DNA of 60,220 nt from positions 1 to 60,220 of the IMG/VR virus record IMGVR_UViG_3300020498_000257; one strand, given 5' to 3'. Below the pieces are notes generated by a model. It was not told the origin of the DNA. It did no database searches and saw only the letters and a list, made by a program, of their open reading frames with translations. Shown here piece by piece: positions 6,378 through 13,479 of this stretch. The first letter of the stretch is position 1. The number at the start of each line of letters is the position of its first letter. The stretch comes from a virus. The translations under genes were made by a program, and so were the position numbers.

Positions 6378-6968
6378 TTAAAGGTTGATATTGTTTAGTG
6401 ACTCAACTGATGCGTCAAATTCAATTTCTTCTACTACAGATAAGAATGTGCGTAGCTTTGCTGAAATCTGAGGATCACCAATTTCAATCTTAATATAATT
6501 TGGTTTACCTGCAAAGAAAGCAGTTACCTTCTGGTCGTGTGCAGTATAGATAGCTCTTAACTCTTCGTCTGTAAGGTCTTGACCTAAAACTTTGTTTGTA
6601 GTGATATAGGTTTTGCACAATACCTCTTCAAACTGGTAAGGTGTGCTGTGTGAAGCCTTTGTCTGAAGTCCTTTAAATAGCTCAAGCCATGAATCTATGT
6701 CTCTATAGATGTAGATAAACTTTGTTTCATTATCAATTTCATATTCTTTTTCAAAGTTTAAGTTAGCTGGGAATCCAACATGTGCTTGGAAGTCAGACTC
6801 ACTGATTGTTCTGCAATAAGCATTTACTCCGTCTAATGTCTCTGGAAATGAGCCTACCTCTAGTACATTGTATGGGTAAAAAACTTTTGTTGTAAATCCG
6901 CTTTCAACTAAAAAGTTTCTTAATGGCTTATCTCCACTAAGATTAAATCCTAAAGTTCTTATTCTCAT
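6378..6968 (-). CDS. Sulfotransferase-like protein
   Basis: 196 residues. The layout suggests the P-loop sulfotransferase fold: an N-terminal strand-loop-helix (RTLGFNLSGDKPLRNFLVES), then a central strand with Arg-Asp and Trp (KFIYIYRDIDSWLELF), equivalent to the PAPS 3'-phosphate-binding RDPxxW region of the family. The N-terminal loop lacks the canonical lysine arrangement, so activity is uncertain. The stop overlaps the ATG of the upstream gene by one base. Confidence 0.5.
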   Translation of the reverse strand: MRIRTLGFNLSGDKPLRNFLVESGFTTKVFYPYNVLEVGSFPETLDGVNAYCRTISESDFQAHVGFPANLNFEKEYEIDNETKFIYIYRDIDSWLELFKGLQTKASHSTPYQFEEVLCKTYITTNKVLGQDLTDEELRAIYTAHDQKVTAFFAGKPNYIKIEIGDPQISAKLRTFLSVVEEIEFDASVESLNNINL

Positions 6969-7705
6969 TATGCTACCAATGCTTTCTCTATTGCATCTGT
7001 AATCTTTTTACGTGCAACTGAAGCTCTAACTGAACCAGTTTCTGTTAAGCCTCTTTCCATATTTTCTTGGTTCTGGTCTAACAGGTCACCGTTTCTGAAA
7101 TATGCAACAAGCTTTCCATTTCTATCTACTAAGTACTTCTCAAAATTACCAGACATGAATGAGCCGTTATCTTTTGTATCCTTATTCTTTGAACCTTGAA
7201 ATCCTAGCCACTTGTAAATAGCGTGTGGTGTTACGACTCCATGCTTTCCTGGAAGACCTGGAATGATATCACCTGGGCCAGGGTTAGACTCGACTAACTC
7301 TGAAAACTTATATGTTACATTATACTTTTCTGTTCCAAACTTACGTGCTCCCTTTGCATCTTCGCAACCATATACGTGCTCTCCGTATGTTAGTCCTGCT
7401 CCGCAATAGTCATTTGTTGGAACTGCTAAAACTTCAAATCCTTCGTTCTTATACTCTTGGTACAAATCTTCAATAACTCCGTATTGTGGTGCATTACCGC
7501 ATTCTCCTGTTACGTTAATGACAAGTGTTACCTTACCTTCAAATTCCTTTAGGAAATTATCTTCTCCGTCAGCCGACTTTAAGCTAATATCGTAGAAGCT
7601 TTTTACATCATCAATTGGTGTATCTTGGCAAATACACATAACCTCTGGTGCGTATGAAGCGCATTCTGATGTGTGTACTGCCGCTGGGTTGTCGATTGTA
7701 TTCAT
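6968..7705 (-). CDS. Glutathione-peroxidase-like (thioredoxin-fold) protein
   Basis: 245 residues. The thioredoxin-fold peroxidase pattern is clear: NVTGECGNAPQY carries the peroxidatic cysteine, followed by LYQEYKNEGFEVLAVPTNDY and, near the end, NFEKYLVDRNGKLVAYF. It would reduce peroxides with a thiol donor in the cytoplasm. An N-terminal segment of about 35 residues with three cysteines is extra. The start is fixed by a leaderless-type -10 box. It adds to the redox genes of this phage. Confidence 0.75.
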   Translation of the reverse strand: MNTIDNPAAVHTSECASYAPEVMCICQDTPIDDVKSFYDISLKSADGEDNFLKEFEGKVTLVINVTGECGNAPQYGVIEDLYQEYKNEGFEVLAVPTNDYCGAGLTYGEHVYGCEDAKGARKFGTEKYNVTYKFSELVESNPGPGDIIPGLPGKHGVVTPHAIYKWLGFQGSKNKDTKDNGSFMSGNFEKYLVDRNGKLVAYFRNGDLLDQNQENMERGLTETGSVRASVARKKITDAIEKALVA

Positions 7706-7711
7706 AGGTTA

Positions 7712-7717
7712 ATTATA
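7712..7717 (-). promoter_or_regulatory. Leaderless extended -10 promoter of the GPx-like gene
   Basis: TGC-TATAAT on the minus strand, six bases before the ATG; no convincing -35 box upstream. Confidence 0.65.
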
Positions 7718-7724
7718 GCATGCC

Positions 7725-7988
7725 CTAATTATTACGGGGCACTACCCTATCCTTTAGCCTTCTCCACCTGCCATACTTCGTAGGGACATTTGACCCAATA
7801 TACTCTTGCCCTGTCTCTAAATCTATAAGAAGCCATTTTCCTGGAGCTTTTGTATGTATAGTTAAATCTACAGCTTTAGAAAACTCTTCCACCTCAGCAC
7901 CTTGGTACATGCGTGGAAGAAAGGGATATTCATTATTTAAAAGTTTTCTCAATTTTAACCCATGTCCCATGCGTATACTTGCTAACAT
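7725..7988 (-). CDS. Paralogue 1 of a TKAPGKW repeat-family protein
   Basis: The central segment TKAPGKWLLIDLETGQEYIG is a near copy of one in the gene immediately upstream, so the two arose by tandem duplication. The start is unclear: this ATG overlaps the upstream gene by 56 bases, while the ATG at 7910 (MYQGAEVEEF) gives no overlap and aligns better to the paralogue. The segment is predicted to form beta strands; no function known. Confidence 0.55.
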   Translation of the reverse strand: MLASIRMGHGLKLRKLLNNEYPFLPRMYQGAEVEEFSKAVDLTIHTKAPGKWLLIDLETGQEYIGSNVPTKYGRWRRLKDRVVPRNN

Positions 7989-8178
7989 TTTTAATTACGC
8001 CCATTTGAATCATAGTCAAAACATCAGCTTTAGCTGAAACAGAATCAGCAATATACTGCTCTCCAGTTTCCATATCTGTAAGCTTCCATTTTCCAGGAGC
8101 TTTGGTGTAAACTGTTATTGATACTGGATCAGAATATTCTTTTACCTGCGTACCATCTAGCAAGGTTCTATTTGTCAT
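7933..8178 (-). CDS. Paralogue 2 of a TKAPGKW repeat-family protein
   Basis: 81 residues with TKAPGKWKLTDMETGEQYIA, matching the downstream neighbour over about 45 residues. The ATG overlaps the stop of the PLP-enzyme gene by 4 bases. I recognise no functional family; the small beta-rich unit might be a binding module. Confidence 0.6.
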   Translation of the reverse strand: MTNRTLLDGTQVKEYSDPVSITVYTKAPGKWKLTDMETGEQYIADSVSAKADVLTMIQMGVIKNVSKYTHGTWVKIEKTFK

Positions 8179-9218
8179 AATGAATCTATTATATCATTCC
8201 AGATGTCTTGAACATCTTCACAGCCAACTGATAATCTTATTAGGCTTTCAGATACTAAATGGCTTTCAAGGGGCCACCTTCTTCTTCTTTCCCATAATGA
8301 TTCTACGCTCCCAAGGCTAGTGGCATTAGCAATTAGCTTTGATCTATTACAAATTTCTTCAGTCTCTTCTGGAGAAGCATTTACTTCAAATGAGATCATG
8401 GCCCCAAACCCAGGGTAATAAACTTTTGAAATTTTGCTGTGATTACTTATTAATTTAAATAATTCTTTTGCATTTGACTCCGCCTTTTTAAATCTTAGCG
8501 GAAAGGTTCTAATGCCCCTTAAAGCTAACCAAGCTTCAAATGGCTGAGGTATTGTTCCATTTATTTTTCTTGAAAACTCCACAGCATCATACAAGGAATT
8601 GTTGTTAAAAGAAATAGATCCCATAAGCACATCGCTGTGTCCAGCAAGGTATTTAGTTATTGAATTCATTGACATATCTGCACCAAGGTCTAATGGCTTT
8701 TGATTCATTGGGGTTGCAAATGTATTGTCTACTCCTACTATTATGCCTGTTTTGTTACAAGATCTAATTAATCTATTAAGGTCTGCAACCTCAAGCCTAG
8801 GATTTGTTGGTGACTCAAGCCACAACATATATGCACCTTCTAGGTTTGCTAAAACCTCTCCTGTGTTTGTTATATCTACAAATCTTGCAATAATCTTTCC
8901 TTCATTATGCATTTTTTCCATTGTTGCATTAACTCCAGCGTAGCCTTGATTTGAAGCAACAACAATAGACCCTACAGGTATATTTGAAAACAATGAGCTT
9001 ATTGCTGACATGCCAGATGAAAAGGCTAATGTTTTTCCGCCTTCTAAAAGAGAAATTGTTTCTTCTAAAGATTTGCAAGAATCATTTCCGTATCTTGCGT
9101 AACCCCATTGCCCACCTGCAGTGTATGTAGAGTTTAAAGAAATTGGTGTGTTGAGTGGGCTATCTGGATATCTATCAGGTCTTCCTCCAGATATTGCATT
9201 CGTTTCAAAAGAATACAT
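8175..9218 (-). CDS. Cystathionine gamma-synthase-like PLP enzyme
   Basis: 347 residues, fold type I, Cys/Met-metabolism family. Visible features are FSSGMSAI for cofactor phosphate binding (about 66-73), the pyridine-nitrogen Asp in VDNTFATP (D164) and the Schiff-base lysine in NSITKYLAGHSDV (K189). The family catalyses gamma-elimination or replacement on homoserine and cystathionine derivatives; the substrate here cannot be read. The stop and start overlap the neighbours by 1-4 bases, placing it in one operon with an oxygenase and the microprotein cluster. It is somewhat shorter than typical family members (about 380-400). Confidence 0.85.
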   Translation of the reverse strand: MYSFETNAISGGRPDRYPDSPLNTPISLNSTYTAGGQWGYARYGNDSCKSLEETISLLEGGKTLAFSSGMSAISSLFSNIPVGSIVVASNQGYAGVNATMEKMHNEGKIIARFVDITNTGEVLANLEGAYMLWLESPTNPRLEVADLNRLIRSCNKTGIIVGVDNTFATPMNQKPLDLGADMSMNSITKYLAGHSDVLMGSISFNNNSLYDAVEFSRKINGTIPQPFEAWLALRGIRTFPLRFKKAESNAKELFKLISNHSKISKVYYPGFGAMISFEVNASPEETEEICNRSKLIANATSLGSVESLWERRRRWPLESHLVSESLIRLSVGCEDVQDIWNDIIDSL

Positions 9219-9862
9219 TATATTCCTATCGAATGATCAAATATAAAAGCTGGAAGAACATATCTAATAGGCCCAGACGTTACGTGTCTAACTCCATGCT
9301 CGTACTCCTGAGTTCCTGGAAAAACAAGTAAGCTTCCTTTCGGAGGTTTTATTTCTATATTTTTATTTGTAAAGTAAATTTCTCCGCCATTGTAATTATC
9401 ATTTATATAAGCAACTGAAGCCCAGGCGTGTCTGGCATCTGCTTTATCGTCATAGTGTGCTTTTAATTCTGTTCCATCATACATTCTTTGTATTGTTCCA
9501 AAACTTCTAAAATCTAGTTTGTCTGAATTTGGGAAAAAGAATTTAGAAACTCTTTCAGGAAGATCTTGAACAAGAGACGTTTTACCACTAAGTGGTGTTA
9601 CTTTGTCATCCCAATTTTCTGTTCGCTCAATTCCTGCTGCGTCTATATCACGACTTCCTGTGAGCTCTTCTGCACGATCTTCTAGGTGTTTTGTATAATG
9701 CAGTTGCATTGCCCAGTCATCTTCTTTGGAGTTATCTATTATTGCCCACAGTTCTTCTAGATCTTTTTCCGTTAAAAAGTCTCTGACCATCATTATGTTT
9801 GGATCCAACATGTCAAATGTATAGCCTAAGCCTCTAACAAATTCCGTGTTTAATGGAATCAT
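9218..9862 (-). CDS. 2OG-Fe(II) oxygenase (prolyl-4-hydroxylase type)
   Basis: 214 residues with a full facial triad: HYDD (H and D two apart), then SVAYINDNYNGGEIYF, then YEHGVRHVTSGPIRYVLPAF carrying the distal His and the Arg that binds 2-oxoglutarate. Such enzymes hydroxylate proteins or small molecules. The substrate is unknown; its neighbours are a PLP enzyme and small Cys-rich peptides. Confidence 0.85.
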   Translation of the reverse strand: MIPLNTEFVRGLGYTFDMLDPNIMMVRDFLTEKDLEELWAIIDNSKEDDWAMQLHYTKHLEDRAEELTGSRDIDAAGIERTENWDDKVTPLSGKTSLVQDLPERVSKFFFPNSDKLDFRSFGTIQRMYDGTELKAHYDDKADARHAWASVAYINDNYNGGEIYFTNKNIEIKPPKGSLLVFPGTQEYEHGVRHVTSGPIRYVLPAFIFDHSIGI

Positions 9863-9876
9863 TTTTTCTCCAATGT

Positions 9877-9966
9877 TTATACGACTGTAGAATCTAGAAC
9901 TACGTCTACTGCATCATCAATGCTATAAGTATGTTCTTTTGAACAAGACCCGCATTGTTTGCACAT
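9877..9966 (-). CDS. Microprotein of the M-C-x-x-C-G type, 29 residues
   Basis: Begins MCKQCGSCSKEH, then an acidic tail. It is the third member in this cluster starting M-C-x-x-C-G (others at 10165 and 10625). The same N-terminal CxxCGC arrangement binds nickel in HypB, so metal binding is plausible. The start codon abuts the stop of the basic gene upstream. Confidence 0.6.
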   Translation of the reverse strand: MCKQCGSCSKEHTYSIDDAVDVVLDSTVV

Positions 9967-10172
9967 TATACTTTCTTTCTGCCAAATTTCTTTGGTGGCT
10001 TTGGTATTAAACTTGTTTCTCTTCTTATACCGTGCTTGTTTCTATCAATCTTTACTCCCTGCCTTGGGTGCTTCTTTGGAGTATTTGTGCTTGTAACAGC
10101 ACCAGCAGGTGCACCAGCGTTAGCTGGTGGCACCATGCCAGTACCATCTTCTTTTTTAAAACTATTACTCAT
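9966..10172 (-). CDS. Basic Pro/Lys-rich protein, 68 residues
   Basis: Disordered-looking: an acidic and Gly/Pro/Ala-rich N-terminal half, then a strongly basic C-terminus (PKPPKKFGRKKV). No cysteines. It overlaps the preceding and following microprotein genes. It could bind nucleic acid, or serve as a leader-core substrate of a nearby enzyme; neither is shown. Confidence 0.5.
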   Translation of the reverse strand: MSNSFKKEDGTGMVPPANAGAPAGAVTSTNTPKKHPRQGVKIDRNKHGIRRETSLIPKPPKKFGRKKV

Positions 10173-10272
10173 TAGTTAAGCCTGACTCACCATCTCTAGA
10201 TACATCTGTAATTGTGACTGGGGTAGCGCCTTGGGTGCTACCTAATGTTTCGCATCCGCATTCATAGCACAT
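10165..10272 (-). CDS. Microprotein of the MCxxCGC type, 35 residues
   Basis: Begins MCYECGCETLGSTQG, with Thr/Ser-rich and acidic residues after. The N-terminus repeats the design of MCWLCGC at 10625. The ATG overlaps the stop of the upstream peptide gene by one base. Likely a metal-binding peptide or the substrate of a modifying enzyme. Confidence 0.65.
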   Translation of the reverse strand: MCYECGCETLGSTQGATPVTITDVSRDGESGLTNE

Positions 10273-10427
10273 TAGTTACAGTTCTCGCAATCTTTAACTG
10301 CACAATCAGCGTCGCCTCTTGTGTCTCTTGTGCACTTATCAGATGCAGCCGCTGTTGGCTTAATAGCCTGTGCAATTGCTGCTTCCTGTGTTGGTGCTAC
10401 AATTTCTTCTTTAGCAAATAGATCCAT
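10272..10427 (-). CDS. Small protein with Cys-rich C-terminus, 51 residues
   Basis: The first 30 residues are Ala-rich and leader-like (MDLFAKEEIVAPTQEAAIAQ). The last 21 carry four Cys (KC, DC, DCENCN). A leader followed by a cysteine-rich core is what one expects of a radical-SAM-modified peptide precursor, and such an enzyme is encoded three genes upstream; this is inference. Confidence 0.6.
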   Translation of the reverse strand: MDLFAKEEIVAPTQEAAIAQAIKPTAAASDKCTRDTRGDADCAVKDCENCN

Positions 10428-10430
10428 TTT

Positions 10431-10577
10431 TTACTTTGGGCCCTGTGCTGATGGTTGGTTAGATACATCTGATGCAGGAAATGCTGCTGATGGGTCGGCA
10501 GCGTACTGCTCTCCGATTGTGTGCTGTACTGCTGGCTTTACTTCGTTAAATCCTGTTAAATTTAATCCGTCTGACAT
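10431..10577 (-). CDS. Hypothetical 48-residue peptide
   Basis: Starts MSDGLNLTGFNEVKPA; no cysteine, rich in Ala, Ser, Pro and Gln. An AGGAGT-like sequence precedes the ATG. It is first of a run of peptide genes spaced by only a few bases. Function unknown. Confidence 0.5.
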   Translation of the reverse strand: MSDGLNLTGFNEVKPAVQHTIGEQYAADPSAAFPASDVSNQPSAQGPK

Positions 10578-10624
10578 TTTATTACTCCTATAGGTTATTT
10601 ATTTAAGCGGGACTAGTATTCCGC

Positions 10625-10729
10625 TCATCCCTCTATTATAGCATTTAGTTGATTAGGATCAGATTCCTCTGAAGGCTCTCTGTCGTTGCCTAAGCCTATG
10701 TGATCAGCGCACCCACATAACCAGCACAT
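10625..10729 (-). CDS. Microprotein of the MCxxCGC type coupled to radical SAM gene
   Basis: 34 residues, MCWLCGCADHIGLGND followed by an acidic tail. The ATG shares its A with the stop TGA of the radical-SAM gene, so the two are translated together. The CxxCGC-x(n)-H pattern resembles the HypB nickel site. It is a candidate substrate, metal carrier or regulator of the radical-SAM protein. Confidence 0.65.
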   Translation of the reverse strand: MCWLCGCADHIGLGNDREPSEESDPNQLNAIIEG

Positions 10730-11730
10730 CAATCGCCCCAGATGGCCGCAGAACAGCTGGTGCACATCTTAGAATAGGAGTCTTGAACCATGTCAGACCT
10801 ATCTTTACTGTGCCATATTTCTTTTATGGTTGATTTAAATGCATTGCCATATACTGTTTCAAAATCATAATCAGCACAACAAATAAATAAATCTCCATTT
10901 GCATTTATATGTACCCATTCATTTGTCCTGCTTCTAACTCCAAGGCCACCGTTACATCCGACTACACGGCTACCCTTGGGCTTTAAATACTTTTCAATTG
11001 CAAAACGCTGGGTCATTATCTTAAATGTTTCTAGGTGGGCAGCCCTGTCGTATAGGTGATGAGCACTGCTAATGCTGAGTCCTGGAAATATTAACTTAAA
11101 TCTATCATACTCTTTCTTCAAGTCTCCAGATTCTAGGCTTAGGTCCATCTTTGGCGCATTCTCTAATAGATCTAGCCATCCACCATTTTCAGTTAAAGAC
11201 ATTTCGTTAATTCCATTTATCATTAAATGAATAAAGATTGGGTTTTCTAATTTATTATTTTCTTCTATAAAATGTTTTATGTTGTCTATTACTTTAGGGA
11301 ATAGCTTTATGTTCATTCCCACATATTTAGACCAGGTCTCTGGGTCAGATGAAGGTACGTTTAAAAGTATTCCTTGAATAGAGTTTCTGTGCTTTATTAA
11401 AAGATCTGTTTTTGATTTGGTTAAGTTCACGCCGTTAGTTAGTATGTTTGTCTGAAAATTATATTTAGCATATAGATCCATCATTGCATCAAACTCTTTA
11501 TATAGTAAGACTTCATTATAATTAGCTGAAAACACAATTGATAGTTTGGGATCTACAAAATCTCCCTTGCCTTCTGTTAACTGAATAAATATATTTTCTA
11601 TCTCTGATAAAGGCATATCTCTTATTGCTGACTTTGGATTGCCAGCGTATGCTACTGGACAAAACCAGCAAGAAGAATTGCATATGCCATTTACATCAAG
11701 TTGAACTGCCTTGATAAGATAATCATTCAT
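10729..11730 (-). CDS. Radical SAM enzyme with SPASM-type C-terminus
   Basis: 333 residues. The N-terminus binds the SAM-cleaving 4Fe-4S cluster through CNSSCWFC (CxxxCxxC). The central region has ILTNGVNL, a typical barrel strand. The C-terminus has VGCNGG, then VHINANGDLFICCADYDF, then MCTSCSAAIWG, the cysteine pattern of SPASM auxiliary-cluster domains seen in peptide-modifying enzymes. The GN-x-F-K-STIKEIW segment is also characteristic. Target unknown; coupling to tiny Cys peptides suggests a peptide or protein substrate. Confidence 0.88.
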   Translation of the reverse strand: MNDYLIKAVQLDVNGICNSSCWFCPVAYAGNPKSAIRDMPLSEIENIFIQLTEGKGDFVDPKLSIVFSANYNEVLLYKEFDAMMDLYAKYNFQTNILTNGVNLTKSKTDLLIKHRNSIQGILLNVPSSDPETWSKYVGMNIKLFPKVIDNIKHFIEENNKLENPIFIHLMINGINEMSLTENGGWLDLLENAPKMDLSLESGDLKKEYDRFKLIFPGLSISSAHHLYDRAAHLETFKIMTQRFAIEKYLKPKGSRVVGCNGGLGVRSRTNEWVHINANGDLFICCADYDFETVYGNAFKSTIKEIWHSKDRSDMVQDSYSKMCTSCSAAIWGD

Positions 11731-11733
11731 TTA

Positions 11734-11856
11734 TTATGACCTATATAACTTGTGATAACAATCTACGCACATATCTATGATCCCAGATTCAGGCAATGAT
11801 CCTATATGTTTTGCTGGTTTACCACAATCTTTTATTTCACAAACACCGCTAAACAT
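11734..11856 (-). CDS. Small zinc-ribbon-like protein, 40 residues
   Basis: Starts MFSGVCEIKDCGKPAKHIG and ends with MCVDCYHKLYR, giving a C-x4-C and CxxC pair for one zinc. It lies between the radical-SAM gene and a DUF2061 gene, whose stop its ATG overlaps by one base. It is a small zinc protein without the MC start of the peptides downstream. Confidence 0.6.
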   Translation of the reverse strand: MFSGVCEIKDCGKPAKHIGSLPESGIIDMCVDCYHKLYRS

Positions 11857-12074
11857 TATTTAATCTTGCCACCAAATTTTGACCATGCTCTTTCGTGTAA
11901 GAAAAATCCAATCATTTCGCATGCTGTGTATATGATTGCAAATGTGCCAGCGTACTCCCAATGGGCTTCGCCAGTAATAGCCTTTTCAAAGAAATAGACT
12001 AATGTGCCAACAAATCCGATATGAACTGCAGGCCAAGTAATTGATTTATATAAACTTCTTTTGTTAGTTTCCAT
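11856..12074 (-). CDS. DUF2061 membrane protein, copy 1
   Basis: 72 residues with two hydrophobic helices. The pattern R-S-x-x-K-S-I-T-W at the start and FFLHERAW near the end is typical of DUF2061 small membrane proteins. A second, more canonical paralogue is at 21495. Role in phages unknown. The start is supported by a leaderless-type -10. Confidence 0.7.
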   Translation of the reverse strand: METNKRSLYKSITWPAVHIGFVGTLVYFFEKAITGEAHWEYAGTFAIIYTACEMIGFFLHERAWSKFGGKIK

Positions 12075-12080
12075 ATTACC

Positions 12081-12086
12081 ATTCTA
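12081..12086 (-). promoter_or_regulatory. Leaderless promoter (-10) of the DUF2061 gene
   Basis: TAGAAT on the minus strand exactly six bases before the ATG; this promoter would drive the radical-SAM/microprotein operon. Confidence 0.6.
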
Positions 12087-12101
12087 TCATTTATATATTA
12101 A

Positions 12102-12129
12102 GGGGGCAAGACCCTAAGATCCTGCCCCC
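12102..12129 (-). terminator. Hairpin terminator after the secreted protein gene
   Basis: GGGGGCA pairs perfectly with TGCCCCC around a 14-base interior. On the minus strand it is followed by a T/A-rich run rather than a pure T tract, so termination strength is uncertain. It separates the 12145 gene from the downstream operon. Confidence 0.6.
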
Positions 12130-12144
12130 ATTAATCGAAGTTAT

Positions 12145-13179
12145 TTACTTCTTTAGTGCAACCTTTAACTTAGGGAACTTCTTGTTCCACTTAGTTGCAA
12201 GTGCATTGTATTCCGCCTTGTATTTTGCTGCTGCTGTTGCTGCTGCTAGATCAGACGCTACCTTAGCGGTAACTGTTGCAGAATCTGATGCTGCCTTATC
12301 GGCTGCACGTCCTGCCTTTTCTGCTGCTAGTGCTGCATTGGCTGTTGCAAGTGCTTGGTTTGCTGCTGCAAGTTCTGCATTCTTTGCTGCAAGTTCTGCT
12401 GCAATATCACGTACTACAATTGTAGCGCTTACAGAACCGACTGGTGCTGCTAGGCCTGTTACGGCTGTTGCTACTGTTGCATAAGCAACTACTGTGATTG
12501 AACCAGTTGCAGGGACTGTTACTGTCTGCTCTTTTGTTCCAAGTGTTGCTGTTGCTGTGTCTGTTGTTAGCGCTGTTGCCAGTGCTGTTCCAGAGCTTGA
12601 AACCAAAGTATTAATTGTGGCCCCACCCTTTAGATTACCAAACACGTCGTATCCTGATACCTTAAGTACCTGTGATGTACCTGCTGCTGCTGAGGCAGGA
12701 GCGGTTAGTGTAATTGAGTTCAAAGCACCTGCGGTACCTTGTACATAATAAACTGTTGTAGTTCCAGCACGAGTAATCGATACTGATCCTACTGCTGTAC
12801 TTTTAGTATATACATAAAAGTCTGCTGATGTTCCAGTTCCTGTTGCTATTGATAGCGTTGAGGATCCAGATGATGCTGTTACTGCTGCACCAGTTGCTGC
12901 TAGAGCAGGAACAAGTGTTGCATTTACTGCAACTGCTGTTACTACTGTTCCAGTGTCTACGCCTGTTACGGCAATCTTTAATGCATCTGCTGCATCTACA
13001 CTGTTATCTGCTGGTACTGGTAGTGATACAGGAGTTGTTACTACTGTTCCACCTGTTGCTGCACTTCCCGCCACTGTTAGGGTGACAGTTCCAGCATTGG
13101 CTTGCGCTGCAGGTGATACAAGCATTGTGCTAGTCAGGGCTGCAGCGATGATTAGCGATACTTTCTTGAATGAGTTCAT
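12145..13179 (-). CDS. Large secreted Ala/Thr-rich surface-type protein
   Basis: 344 residues with a clear signal peptide (KKVSLIIAAALTSTMLVSP, cleavage likely after AQANA). Then come Thr/Val/Ala-rich beta segments, including an Ig-like unit (VLKVSGYDVFGNLKGGATI), then an Ala-rich coiled coil and a basic C-terminus. It looks like an actinobacterial exported protein rather than a virion protein. A GGAG ribosome-binding site precedes the ATG and a Crp/GlxR-type operator overlaps its promoter. Possible roles: host-surface alteration or superinfection blocking. Confidence 0.75.
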   Translation of the reverse strand: MNSFKKVSLIIAAALTSTMLVSPAAQANAGTVTLTVAGSAATGGTVVTTPVSLPVPADNSVDAADALKIAVTGVDTGTVVTAVAVNATLVPALAATGAAVTASSGSSTLSIATGTGTSADFYVYTKSTAVGSVSITRAGTTTVYYVQGTAGALNSITLTAPASAAAGTSQVLKVSGYDVFGNLKGGATINTLVSSSGTALATALTTDTATATLGTKEQTVTVPATGSITVVAYATVATAVTGLAAPVGSVSATIVVRDIAAELAAKNAELAAANQALATANAALAAEKAGRAADKAASDSATVTAKVASDLAAATAAAKYKAEYNALATKWNKKFPKLKVALKK

Positions 13180-13230
13180 TCTATTTATTTCTCCTTATTT
13201 TAATCTGTCTCTTTTACGAGCTCAGAAGTT

Positions 13231-13246
13231 TGTGACATGTCTCACA
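13231..13246 (-). promoter_or_regulatory. Crp/GlxR-type operator
   Basis: TGTGACATGTCTCACA is a perfect TGTGA-N6-TCACA palindrome, the site bound by cAMP-receptor-family regulators including actinobacterial GlxR/Crp. It overlaps the -10 box of the secreted-protein promoter, a position suited to repression. Confidence 0.65.
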
Positions 13247-13272
13247 CTATGTAAGACGTTTTTCTATATCAA
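13244..13272 (-). promoter_or_regulatory. Promoter of the secreted protein gene
   Basis: On the minus strand, TTGATA (13267-13272), a 17-base spacer, then TAGTGT (13244-13249). The leader to the ATG at 13179 is about 60 bases and contains AGGAG. Confidence 0.55.
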
Positions 13273-13278
13273 ATGTCG

Positions 13279-13479
13279 CTAGTGTAATTCATGTATTTTT
13301 ACGTGGAACGAACACGGGTCTCCGCCTTCATCCCATTCTTCCATTTCTTCATCGGACATTGGTGGACCATCATGAGTATCGCAAAATACATCTGATATCC
13401 ATCCCCGATCATAGCCATTCTTAAGCCATATTTCAAACTCTAAATGATTAGCATCTTCTGAATCAAATTCTAGATCCAT
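13279..13479 (-). CDS. Small acidic phage protein
   Basis: 66 residues with WISDVFCDTHDGPPMSDEE and a C-terminal CSFHVKIHE. I recall similar short proteins with this CDTHDGPPM motif in actinobacteriophages; function unknown. The Cys/His pattern may bind a metal. It overlaps the thioredoxin gene by 10 bases. Confidence 0.7.
   Translation of the reverse strand: MDLEFDSEDANHLEFEIWLKNGYDRGWISDVFCDTHDGPPMSDEEMEEWDEGGDPCSFHVKIHELH

Noticed and set aside
7728-7746. TGCCC/GGGCA inverted repeat as terminator or operator
   Set aside because: Five-base arms without a T-run; too weak to annotate.
12182-13282. Several plus-strand frames opposite the secreted protein
   Set aside because: Low-complexity shadows of Ala/Thr/Val-rich coding DNA; no ribosome-binding sites or promoters.
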